In this document: one piece after another, positions 11,722 to 22,767 of the stretch
Position numbering within the stretch: position 1 is the stretch's first letter
Layout of the letters: the number at the start of each line of letters is the position of its first letter
DNA from: Adiantum capillus-veneris
Lineage: Eukaryota > Streptophyta > Polypodiopsida > Polypodiales > Pteridaceae
Assembly (NCBI GenBank): GCA_014529385.2
Contig: CM043959.1
Coordinates: 53,929,253-53,993,252, forward strand
Direction of reading: 5' to 3'
Length of the DNA stretch: 64,000 bases
The notes under the pieces: generated by a model
The model's database searches: none
Seen by the model: only the letters and a program-made list of their open reading frames with translations
What the model was told of the DNA's origin: nothing
Position numbers and translations under genes: made by a program

Positions 11722-13035
11722 CTAATCAGACGTCTCATCGCGTCCAAGCGGCGTATCTGTCGGATTCTGCAAAAAAAGACAATAAGACAGTTTTCAGTAA
11801 GTATAAACATATAACGACATTTATAAAACAATACAAAAAATAAAAAAGAGTAAATCGTAATACTAACCATGCCGCTGCGAGAATTGAGAATGTCCATCAG
11901 GGCGTTTAAGCCCTTCCTGCCTGCGTACTCGCGCTCGTACGGTGTGGGATCACGTCCTGTCATCGACCACTGTCAAAACATACAAAGATTTCATTATGTT
12001 AGAACTAAAAAACTCATAAACCCTAAACTATCGAACATGCATAAAGAGCAATGTGAAAAGACTTACAAAATCGGCCTCAAATGATGCCCATCCACCGCTC
12101 CCCAAGTGGTGCGAGCTCCCTGCCTCTACTCGCGCTCTGGCTGCATCTTTTTGTTGCTTCCACTTGTCGGGATTCTCGCGCGCTGCTTTCTTCGCATTCT
12201 TCCAATCTTCTTTGGCCAGCCAATCTGGCCTATTCCACCCATTCTTGATTGCTTTTTGCACTTCGGAACGCTTGTGTTTGCAGTATTCGCGCATTCGAAT
12301 CTTCATCAGGTCTTCATTGAAGCGCTGATCCCGTGTTGGAACGGGAAACTCATCATGAAGTATGCTGATGACTCTGTTTTTTAAATCACTTGGTACTTCA
12401 CTCCATTTGTTTAGTATATAGTGTCTAAACAGCTGAGAGCAAAGACCACGCATGCGCGAGATCACCTTCTTGCCGTCATCATCCATGATGATGCCGCCGC
12501 TGATGTCGACGGAGTAAGGCAAGCCCTCTGGCCGGTGACGCGTGAACCTGGGTGTCCCGGCAGGGGTCTCTAGCGGCGTGTCGATGGGGGTACGGACGTC
12601 AGGTGTCTCCACCGGCGTCTGGGCCCCGAAGCGAGGAGTGTCGAGTGGGGTGGCTCCTGGCGGAGTAGGTAGAGGTGTGTAGCTTCTAGGAACAGTCAGC
12701 CGTGCAAAACCTGGCGTAGACGGCGATGCTGTGGCTGGTGTGGGGGCGGGCAAAGAAGGGGAGGGTAAAGAGCCTCGTCGAACACGAGGCGGTGTGGAGG
12801 CATCGGTGGCGGAATCCCCACAACAACCGCCACCGCCACCACTAGAGCGCCGGTGTCTAGAAGAGTGTGACGCTCGTCTCGTCGACGCCGAAGCTTCGGA
12901 GCGCGCCGAATGCTCCGAAAGAGAGGGAGATGCGGATGGTGTAGGAACGCGCGATGATGCGCCAGAGCGATGACGCTCCACGTACCACTGTCTCTGCTGC
13001 GGTGACAAAGAAGAAAGAAACTCCTCATCATCCAT
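11722..13035 (-). CDS. CACTA second gene, Transposase_24 (En/Spm Ptta)-like, three exons
   Basis: Exon 1 runs 13035-12067 from ATG GAT GAT GAG, exon 2 is 11969-11868, and exon 3 is 11766-11722, ending in TAG. The introns have GTAAGT..GACAG (97 bp) and GTTAGT..GCAG (101 bp) borders and are both phase 0. The N-terminal half is low-complexity Ser/Arg/Thr/Pro with TPxxTP repeats. The C-terminal half, from about WSEVPSDLKNRVISIL, through CKHKRSEVQKAIKNGW, to LGSGGWASFEADF and GRDPTPYEREY, matches the plant En/Spm family domain that helps bind subterminal repeats. No frameshift is needed. An ACATTAAACACA-like stretch lies just upstream, and the ATG is next to a possible splice acceptor, so a further 5' exon is possible. 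Confidence 0.82.
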
Positions 13036-13256
13036 ACCTGCATTAAACACACGAATATTTAAACTTAATATTGAATGAATAGAGTAGACAATGACGCAAA
13101 TACCATTAAATACAATGACGTAATGACGCATATAAATACAATGACGCAATGAATCGAGTGGTAGAAGAGGCAAGTCGAAAACTCAGAATTTTCAATCAAA
13201 AGAGCTAGAGCTTTTACAGCACGGAGCAAAATTGTTCAAATACAATATTTGTGGCT

Positions 13257-15233
13257 TTAAGAGATCTCTCTCTCATCCTCGCATAACTCAGCATAACTTC
13301 CTATATCTATATAGAGCTCTCCGTTTAAACACATATCCTCTGTTTCATTTTGTAGCTCCTCTGCATGCACCCCATATAGAGCAGTAGCATCTTGATGCTC
13401 GTCTGGCACCACTGCATGCTCCCAAAGTATCTTTCTTGCCGGTCAAATGGTCCCATAGTAGATTACCCACATTCTTGAATATGTGCATTGGATCGAGCAA
13501 GTGATTGATCACGAGTCGAGGCCAGTATGGTAACTCGTACCATAGAGATAGTCTCTTCATCCCTGGAGGCAATCCGTCATCGCACATCTCCTTCTGCTCT
13601 AACCATGCTTGTGCAGACATCCTTGGTGGCTCTCTTCCCAAAAAGCCGTCGCGTAACACATGATTCTCCGGAAGATACGCTTGATGACCTTCGTAGATTT
13701 GCTTCTTCAGTGAGGGTGCCCTACGTGCATTCAGTCTAGGTCCACATGTGACACATGCTCTGTATCCGCTTGTTTGAAGCCCTGCATGTATACACATGAT
13801 AATAGATCAACTATGGGGAAAAACCAGATTTACAGTGTCTGAGAGAGGAGTGTCAATAGATCACCTGAGCATTCTGTTAGCCCGGGATAGTCATGCATGG
13901 TCCACATTAGAATACCTCTGATCAAAGCATTCCGTCGTCCTGTGTGTCGGCTCATATCCACCACCTCTATGCCAATCCACAATTGTTGTAGCTCTTCCAA
14001 TAGTGGACGAAGATACACATCCATATTCCCCACTTTATATCGCCCTGGCACAATCAAGCTTAGCCATAGGTGCCCCTTCTTCGTAGTCAACCACGGGGGA
14101 ATGTTGTAGTTGACGATGACAACGGGCCATACACTGTAAGATGTTGATCTTTGACCAAATGGATTTACGCCATCCATAGCCAGGCCTAAGCGCAAATTTC
14201 GAGCTTCCCTGGCAAAATCCGACCATGTTCCATCTATATGTTTCCAGGCTGCGCAATCTGCAGGAATTCGTAGCACACCATCCGAAGATTTATTCTCCTC
14301 ATGCCATGATGCTAGGGCGGCCATGGACTTACATTCGAAGAAATGCTTGATGCGAGGAAGCAAAGGAAAATGTCGCAAAACCTTTTGTGGAATTTTTGTC
14401 CCGTGGAGATCTACTCGATATCTTTCGGAATCACATTTCGGACACTTCTCCATGTCTGTGTATTCCCCTCTGAAAAGAATGCAGTCATTAGGACAAGCGT
14501 GGATAGAATTGTAATCCATCCCCAAGTTTCGCAAAATCTTTCTTGCTTCATCTCGGGAATCTGGCATCACATTGTCAGCTGGTAGAATGTGCTCTTTCAG
14601 CAATCTACACAACATAAAAATATGATACAGTCGTGTAAAAATCTATCAGATCATTATACACCATGAGTTCTATTAAAGTAAACTAATTGTAATAGATCAC
14701 CTGAAAAGCGCTGTGACGCTAGTGTCACTCCATCCAAACTTTGCCTGCATGTTGAGAAGAACCAGGAGTGCTTTCAATCTAGACATACGTGCTCCATTAT
14801 ACAATGATGTATCGGCTTCACTTTTCATATCATCATAGATAAGCCTTTCTGAATCCATGATCGTCTCGATCATTTCATCAATCTCGGGCTCAAACATTGC
14901 CTCGTTGGGAATGTGCTCTGCATTATCATCCCCCGAGCTGTCAGAGGCTACATCTTGTGGCCTCACATATGCTGCTTGACCAAAGCGCCTGCGAATACGT
15001 CTATTGGGTTGCAAGATTGCTGCTTGTTGGCCAGCGTCAGAGTCCGACGAGTTATAATTGGCAACAACTCGATCTATAATAGATGGATCGAACTCGCCAA
15101 ATTCACGAACGTGCTGCAAAGAAACACGTCTTGTCCGTCGCACAGCATGCTTGCATTGATTACAAGGACATAAGACCCTCGTTGAGAGATAGGTGTTTCG
15201 GTTGGACGGTCCCACATCCTCGTCGCTACTCAT
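13257..15233 (-). pseudogene. CACTA transposase, TNP2/Transposase_21-like, internally deleted
   Basis: Exon 1 is 15233-14701, exon 2 is 14604-13865 and exon 3 starts at 13781. Both introns open with GTGATC and close with TAG or CAG, and the phases agree. The protein starts with an acidic region containing a cysteine pair (CPCNQCKH). Exon 2 has the family signatures IHACPNDCILFRGEY, CPKCDSERYRV, DGVLRIPADCAAWKHID and NLRLGLAMDGVNPFG, and exon 3 has ELPYWPRLVINHLLDPMHI. In this family these regions include the DDE-type catalytic core. After LTGKKD (about 13435) the frame changes, and a short acidic tail with another frame ends at the TAA at 13257-13259. The roughly 300-400 residues expected in between (the DUF4218/DUF4216 part of related proteins) are missing. 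The copy is therefore probably not autonomous. Confidence 0.85.
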
Positions 15234-15295
15234 AATGAGGATAAAAAACTTATAACCTAAACAACAAATTTAATATTCTATTGGCATTCTTCGTC

Positions 15296-15375
<80 letters not shown>

Positions 15376-16526
15376 ACCTCACATTCTCTAGTCATGTCCA
15401 ATCCCCGCACACCTCGGTCTAGAGGTGCACGGAGATCAGAACCACCGGGTTATAATCTCGTCTTTACTGGTCAATACCTATATTTGTGGGTACAAGAAAT
15501 CTAGACACCCACGTTTACATGATACTGCATGTAGTGGACAAAATCCCTTTGCCTCTTCTCTAGCTGTAGCACTTCACTTCATCTTAACATCTTTTCACAG
15601 TAGATCTTTTCACTGTTCGTCTAACTCTAAACCCTAAACCGTAAGTAATTCTTGCGTGGACTCGATCTAACGTAAATAAGCGTAAATCTAAATAAACGTA
15701 AATCTAACTAAAAATAAAGCTAAATCTAATTTAACGTAAGTCTAATGACTAGAGGTTGTCTAGATGGTCATTGTGTCGGGGATGTAGTGACTCTTGCCGC
15801 CCTGAAGATCCACCTTCTTCCCTATCTTCTGAAGACATTTCACCAGTACTTTTGGATCGACGGAGCCCACTATGAGTGAAGGCAGCAATACCCTATATTC
15901 CATTGAGGGCTTTCTTCACCCGCTTCATGCAGGCATCGCAGTCTATGGAGACCCGCATCTAATCTAATATAACATAAATCTAAATCTAGCTTAAATAAAT
16001 GTAAATCTAATTAAAAATAAACCTAAATCTAATTTAATGTAAGTCTACATATAACCTAATCTTTAACGTCTTTTAAAATAGTTTCCTACGACGTTATAAC
16101 TCTCTTCTTCCTGTGTGTGTGCGCGTGTGTGGATGTGTGTGCCAATAAAAAGAGATAAATGGTATAACCTTTCTATCACCCATGCCAAGTATGATAGATT
16201 GATTATGCCATTTCTCTCTTGAATAATAGGTCTTCAGTTCAACTCCTCGTCGGCTAGATCTTTAGGTCTTTTAATTTTAATTAGTTTCCTACGACGCTCC
16301 CTTAGTTTCTCTTTCTTTTTCTCTCAATGTGTGTGCGTTTTTTTGGATCGTATGCATGTTTTCTTTCTCTTTTCCTCTCTCAATGTGTGCGTTTTTTGTT
16401 TATGCATGTTCTCTCTCTCTTTTCCTCTCTCAATGCGTGCGTTTTTTGTTTATGCATGCTCTCTCTCTCTTTTTCTCTCTCAATGTGTGTGTGCATTCTT
16501 TGTTTATGTATGTGTGTGCGTTTTTG

Positions 16527-16566
<40 letters not shown>

Positions 16567-16686
16567 AACACTATATGTGTGTGTGTATGTGTGTGTGTGT
16601 GAGAGAGAGAGCGAGGGAGAGAGAGAGAGAGGAAGGGAACATGAGAATGAGGAGAGGGAAGGAGCATACCTGTCTCTCCTTCCTCT

Positions 16687-16726
<40 letters not shown>

Positions 16727-16727
16727 G

Positions 16728-16765
<38 letters not shown>

Positions 16766-16856
16766 CGTTACCTGCTCTTTGCTTGAGGGCGTCGAAAAAC
16801 TCAGATCTGAGATCTGAGTTTTTGGGCGCGCTCGGTTATTTTTTTTACCCCAGCTG
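15234..16856. other. CACTA transposase upstream region with microsatellites
   Basis: No gene is seen. It contains (TC)n at 15299-15372, CT-rich blocks with TGTGTGCGTTTTTT repeats at 16320-16530, (CT)n at about 16530-16563, GT and GA tracts at 16570-16640, (GT)n at about 16691-16722 and (GA)n at about 16732-16762. Long open frames of LSLSL or CVCV here are microsatellite translations, not genes. A 13-bp perfect inverted repeat (AAAAACTCAGATC, loop TGA) lies at 16795-16823. Confidence 0.8.
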
Positions 16857-16960
16857 GCGTCGCTATGAGCGTCGCTATGAGCGTCGCTATGAGCGTCGCA
16901 AATTTCTTTGTAAATTTGCGACGCTCATAGCGACGCTCATAGCGACGCTCATAGCGACGC
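16857..16960. repeat. perfect 49-bp palindrome in CACTA right subterminal region
   Basis: Four GCGTCGCTATGA units run to 16905, a six-base loop CTTTGT follows, and the exact reverse complement occupies 16912-16960. I compared the two 49-base arms and found no mismatch. Confidence 0.92.
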
Positions 16961-17023
16961 CGGGAATTTTTTTTTTTAGCGTCGCTGTGTGAGCGTCGCT
17001 AATGTGAAGAGCCTCTTGTAGTG

Positions 17024-17026
17024 ACT
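17024..17026. repeat. CACTA target duplication ACT, right copy
   Basis: ACT directly follows the terminal TAGTG of the element. Confidence 0.85.
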
Positions 17027-18114
17027 CACCTCGAGTTCCTGCATTGATGCCTACCCCACCCATGGAGCAACAGTTGCCATTACAGCACATGGTCCCTAGA
17101 ACCCAAAATGTGGTCCAAACCACACCGTTCCCACCTCCAGTGCTAGGACCGCAACCCCCTCATCCAAGACTTACACTTATGAACCAAATAGGTTGCAAGT
17201 CATCTAATACTTATGTAGATTGCGAAGAGGACATAGACTCTAGTATCACCTATGGAGTCGACATGCTTGAGGAGTGTCCCATGTACTATATGGAAGACCA
17301 TTGGGGACAAATCAAACCGGTATATCAAGCTATTGCGTTAGCAGCAAGAGGCCAAAACATTAATAGTTTTACCAAGAGACCACCTCTTCAGTGCTACGAA
17401 TGTGATGGACCACATCGAGTAGTTGAGTGCCCCATTAGAATGCAAAAGAATGCCGCACTAATGCAAACAAGTCAAGGGAGTGCATTGGCAATGCCAATAC
17501 TTACTTGTAATCGTTGTGGCATAGATCATTTGATCGCACAGTGTCCTAACAATCCAAACGCACCGAAAATCACACCATTGAACATAATAGAGATTGTTGA
17601 TGGGACACCACCAACTATAAACATATCATCAGTGAATGCACTCACACGGTCGATGCTCCAAAAGCAAAATTACATCCTTGAAGAGAGAGATGCTGCATCC
17701 ATTGGCCGAGCGAGAAAGAAGAAAACACGAAGAAAGAAATCCCTCAATGCTTCTAGCTCAAAACCTAGTTCAAAGACTAATATAGGGACAGGAGAGAATC
17801 CCGTGTATATGAATGACCCTGAGGATGACTCAGATTCGATAGAGACCACGGAGACCAAAACTATTACTACAAAGGAAAAAGCTAGTGAGGAGGATCACGA
17901 GAGGGAATTACGACGAACACCAAAAGAGTATTCAAAGTTAAACCACCCAGTTGCGAACCCCCAAGATAAGCCACGAGAGACAAAAAATGAGTATTGCAAG
18001 AGAAAGATTGGAACCTATCCAAACCCAACAGTGGAAATTGAACGAGTCCAACAACTGAGGGGTTTGGTGGAAGAAACTCAACGAACATTAGAACCTGAAC
18101 CCAAACATATCTAG
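17027..18114 (+). pseudogene. gag: gypsy gag, second part after the CACTA insertion
   Basis: This is the same frame as 8545-11074. It codes for a Pro-rich stretch and then two more zinc-knuckle-like motifs: CYECDGPHRVVEC near 17392-17430 and CNRCGIDHLIAQC near 17506-17544, both with three residues between the second Cys and His. A basic, Lys/Arg/Ser-rich C-terminal region follows (RARKKKTRRKKS near 17710). Together with the first part this gives four knuckles, more than the usual one or two. The TAG at 18112 may be the true gag end or a mutation, because coding character continues beyond it in frame. Confidence 0.8.
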
Positions 18115-18249
18115 ATGTCGGACACAGTGTTTCCTACACAAGTTCAACCTCACAAGAACTACAGGCCGTTAGCTATACCCAGTATCATTTGAGAAGAGAG
18201 TGAGGGTAGGACATCTGAAAGTGGACACACACCTTTCCTACTAGAGAGA

Positions 18250-18981
18250 ATGTTTGGTGAGGGAATACCCGACCCCCTTGAGGAAGTGGAGATTCCATCT
18301 TCACCATTCTCTTGTCAGGGTCCTACGTCCCACAAGATGCCATTAAATGTTGCCAAATTGATGGATTTCATGTCTTCAGAAGTTAGAACCACCATCATGT
18401 CCAAACTATATAAAGACCCCGATCTAGACTCAGCTCTTCGAGCCTTCCTCAATGGAGAATTACAAGCGGGATTACCACAGTTTGCACATATGAACAAACC
18501 TAACTCGGTAATGAATGATGAGGAACATTCAGCACCACCATCTGACCTAGCGGGACATGAATCTGTAATTGAAGTACCCGTTAACAAGTTGGGGCAATAC
18601 TTTGAAGGTGATGAATCTAATGCTACTCTACCAATCACTACTAAAGGATTAACTGTAAAGGGGGTCCTTGACGGTGGTGCGGGAGTCAGCATGGTGACAA
18701 AGAGTTGTTGGGAGTCTATGGGGCGACCTCACCTTGAAGCCACAAGCGTAGTGGTAAAAATGGCTAATGGATCTATTGTTACGCCTATTGGAATGTTAAA
18801 GGATTTCAGAATCAAGGTCTTGGAACACAAGGTAAGGCAAACTTTCATTGTTATGCATTTTTCCAAGCATCCTATGTCATTTGAGATGATCTTAGGGCGT
18901 CCATTCATGAGGGAAGCAAAAATGGTGCATGACTGGTCCAAAAACCACGTCTACTTACAGTTCCATGACTCTGTCATTTGA
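18250..18981 (+). pseudogene. gypsy aspartic protease region
   Basis: The frame contains a retropepsin-like domain with the active-site segment VLDGGAGVSMV at about 18664-18696. Tat-type plant elements carry DGG where others carry DTG. It also has the second conserved block EMILGRPFM near 18885-18909. The enzyme would cut the polyprotein during particle maturation. It is in frame 1 like gag and pol and is preceded by stops at 18112 and 18190. The TGA at 18979 separates it from the RT part. Confidence 0.8.
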
Positions 18982-19125
18982 GTTGATCTTTTAAGTGGTC
19001 GAACGCATCCTCTAGGAAATAAATTCATCATTGATAATCGATCAGACACAACAATTCACTCAGCTCCATTACAGTATTGTTACACGTGTAACGAAGACAC
19101 GGATATTGGGGAGAACTCTCCTTAT

Positions 19126-22100
19126 ATGGATATCCTACCCGGAATGGCTGAGTCAGACAATGTCGATTGGGTACACCTAGTGGCAACCATAGATACATGG
19201 GGAGCTAAAGGAACAACCTGGGTAACACCAGATGGGGAAGAGATACCACACATTGCACCAGTAAATATGTTAGGTGTAGCGCATGTAACATCCGATGATA
19301 AGAAAGAGGCACACCTACCTGAGAGTGAAACCGATGATTCCTCAAAGGCTTCAGGCCAATACACATCAGAAACGGAATCTCAGGGAGAAATGGATTCAGA
19401 ACCTGAGGAAACATCGAGTGAGCCAAGTATAGAAACTGAACACTCAAGGTCTAGTACGACCATCTATGGTAATTTATATGAGAGTGAAGAAGATACAAGC
19501 GAAGACCTATCAAGCGAGTCGAGTTCAAACATTTACCAAAATCAAAACCTTAACAAGAAACAAAGGTCATATAAGAGACGACGATATCGAGCAAATGTGA
19601 GAGCTAGGATAAACAAGGAAAGATCTACTGCAAAATGGCTTAGCTATATAGGGGCATGTGATGCTCATCGAAAGCTAGTAGAAAATTGGGGTGAACATCT
19701 CCAGAGTGTCATGTGGTGTAGCCCGCGACCCATTGACCTCGCTCAATTGGAGGTTACAGAGCCGAAATTGAGTCGAACTATAAGAAGATGTCAAAACCGA
19801 GAGTTAGCACAACAACAAAAGGAGGCCGAACTAAAAGAAAGGTCTCCGTCAGGACAAGAGCCTGCTGATTTACATACGGCTCCTGAACATTTTAAATCTT
19901 ATACCACGGGGGAGCGAAAGGTTGTGTATTCCAAAGCCCAACGAATACCTACCAATGGAAGCAGTGGAGTCTATGATGGTCCAGCGGTAGTTAAAGAGAT
20001 AGAATTAGCGGAACCAGGTAAGGAGTCTAAACCAGTCTTTATTGCTCAAGACCTTACCGAAACTGAAGAGGCTGTACTTAAGGATCTCCTCAAGGAATAC
20101 AAGGATATCTTTGCTTGGACATATCATGACATGAAGGGCGTTCCACCTTCTGTGGTGCAACATACAATTCCCATGATCAACACTGCTAAACCCGTCCAGC
20201 AACGACCCTATCCAATGAATCCTAAGTACGCCAAAATTGTACAAGATGAGATTGAAAAACTTATCCAATGTGGATTCATATACCCTATTGAGCACTCAGA
20301 ATGGGTTTCTCCAATAGTCATTGTGCCAAAAAAGAATGGGAAACTAAGAGTGTGCGTGGACCTCAAGAAAGTTAATGCAGCCACTAGGAGAGATCATTAT
20401 CCCTTGCCATATTCAGAACATGTGCTTGAAAGAGTTGCGGGCAAGGAAGCTTATAGCTTTTTAGATGGGTACTCTGGTTAAAATCAAATCACAATTGCAT
20501 TAGAGGACCAAGCTAAAACTGCTTTTATCACAGAGTTTGGAGTGTTTGCATTTCGTGTTATGGCTTTTGGCTTAACGAATGCCCCTGCTACATTCCAACG
20601 ATTAATAAACACTGCGTTTAAAGAATTTCTAAGGGAGTTTTGTGAAGCTTTCCTAGACGACCTTTGTGTTTATTCTTCTTGGGAGAAGCATTTGTTATAT
20701 CTACGAAAAATATTTGAAAGGTGCAGATTTTATCGCATCTCATTGAACCCTTTCAAATGCCAATTTTGGGTTAAGCATGGAGTCATTCTAGGGCATATAG
20801 TGTCCAAGAACGGGATATCCACAGATGAGAGTAAGATTAAAGCCATTGCCGATTTGCCACCACCTACGAACTATAAAGGAGTTCAAAGATTTATGGGCCA
20901 TGTTGGTTATTATCGAAGATTTATTTTAAACTTTGCCGAGATAGCGCGTCCATTGTACAAGCTTCTTATCGAGTTTCACTGGACGGAAGAATGTCATCAA
21001 TCTTATGAGTTATTAAAGAAGGCCCTAACAAGTGCTCCAATCCTGCGAACACCTGATTGGAATGTACCTTTTCATGTGCATATTGATGCATCAAATTTTG
21101 CTATTGGGTGTGTTCTAACTCAACCAGGAGAACATAAATTGGACTACCCTATTAGCTTTGCAAGTCGCCAATTAAATGATGCCGAGATGAACTACACTAC
21201 TACAGAGCGCGAAGGTCTAGCTATGATTTGCGCAGTAAAGAAATTTCGCTATTACCTTCTTGCTACCAAGTTTGTGTTTTATGTTGATCATCAAGCATTG
21301 CTATATTTGGTAAACAAGCCGTGTTCCTCAGGTCGAATTACACGATGGTTGTTAATTCTTCTTGAGTTTGACTTCACCGTTGTTGTGAGGCCTGGGAGAA
21401 AACATGTCATGGCGGATCATTTATCTCGTATCCCTAATGGCGAAGCTCCTACGGGGGTTGATGATGAATTGCCTGATACTCCTTTGTTCATTGTTGAGAC
21501 AATGCCTGAATGAAGTGAAAAGATTGTTCACTTCTTAGTTGATGGTTTTCCACCCAAAGAACTGCGAAAAGATATAGCTCGAAAATTAATCAAGGAATGC
21601 GAACCCTATTGCTTACTGGCTGGAACTCTCTATAAGAGAGGAAAAGATGATGTTCTTAGATGTTGTGCCCGCGAGGATGAGTATTTATATATTCTACAAG
21701 AGGCACACATGGGCGTAGCTGGTGGTCACTTTTCAGGAAACTTGACTGCCCGAAAGATCTTACAGTCAGGCTATTGGTGGCCCACTCTGTTTAAGGATGC
21801 ATCACTTTTTGTAAAGGGATGTGATGAATGCCAACGCTTCAAGAAGCCACAAAGAAGTGATAGGATGCCTCTACATCCCATCAAGGTAACCCAACCATTT
21901 GAAAAGTGGGGCTTAGACTTTGTAGGACCGATTAGTCCGGCTGCACGTAACACACAATCACGATATATCATTGTGGCTAGCGACTATGTAACCAAATGGG
22001 CTGAAGCAAAAGCAACACGAAAGGCGGATGCAAAAACAACAGCTAAGTTCCTCTTTGAGAACATTATCACACGTTTTGGATGCCCCTTTGAACTTGTGAG

Positions 22101-22761
22101 TGACACTGGAACTCATTTTATAAATGAAGTAATAAAAGAACTCACATCAAACTTCATGATATCTCACCACAAGTCTACACCCTATTATCCCCAAGCAAAT
22201 GGCCAAGCTGAGAGTACCAACAAAACTCTCATCTCCATTTTGACAAAGACAGTCGAGGCTCATCGCACTGATTGGGACCTAAAGCTTACATCAGCTTTAT
22301 GGGATTATCGTACTGCGTATAAAGTTGCTATTAATTGCACACCGTTTAAGATGGTGTATGGCCAAGAAGCAGTTATGCCATGGGATTTTTTCATTCCTAG
22401 TCTTCGAGTAGCTTCTCAAGAAGGTTGGGATGGTAACCCCTTAGTGGAGCGATTATATATCCTGGAATGGCTAGATGAAGAAAGGCAATTAGCTGTGCGA
22501 AATGCTCTAGTGGAGAAGGATAGGAGAAAGAAGTGGTTTGATAGCCATTTAAAGGATAAAGACATCAAGGTTGGTGATAAAGTTCTTATGTACGGGGTAC
22601 GTAATGAAAAGAAGAAATTGAAATACGCTGGTAAGGGACCATATCAAGTGTGTGAAATTACTCCGCAAGGTACCATTCGTGTGGAGACTCTAGATGGAGT
22701 TGAAACCATTGGATTCCTTAATGGGAGTAAATTCAAAAGATATTATGATCCTCTAAGCTAG
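19126..22761 (+). pseudogene. pol: gypsy pol: reverse transcriptase, RNase H, integrase
   Basis: After an acidic linker, RT begins near 20040. Visible motifs are VPKKNGKLRVCVDLKKVN, FLDGYSG, FGLTNAPATFQ and the catalytic FLDD at about 20650-20661. RNase H follows with DASNFAIGC at 21085, the Glu in TTTEREGLAM, the Asp in YVDHQALLYL and a DHLSRI end. Integrase shows the HHCC zinc motif (HMGVAGGHFSGN..GCDECQRF, about 21706-21840) and the D,D35E residues in GLDFVGP, SDTGTHF and NGQAEST. TAA at 20479 breaks RT just after GYSG, and TGA at 21511 separates RNase H from integrase. No frameshift is present. Domain order RT-RH-IN defines Ty3/gypsy. Confidence 0.92.
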
Positions 22762-22767
22762 GAAGAG

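Larger units (their letters stand above)
11075..17023 (-). mobile_element. CACTA (En/Spm-like) DNA transposon
   Basis: The element is 5,949 bp. Its ends are inverted copies of CACTACAAGAGG, with a 3-bp duplication ACT. Both subterminal regions are packed with GCGTCGCTAT-type repeats in both orientations, as expected for transposase binding arrays. Two genes on the minus strand match the two classical CACTA genes: a TNP2-like transposase (13257-15233) and a Transposase_24-like gene (11722-13035). It is inserted in the gag frame of the gypsy element. Removal of the element and one ACT leaves the gag frame open at the junction. Confidence 0.95.

Noticed and set aside
16327-16786. Open frames of 90-150 residues in three frames (LSLSLS, CVCVCV)
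   Set aside because: They are translations of CT and GT microsatellites and have no coding signal.
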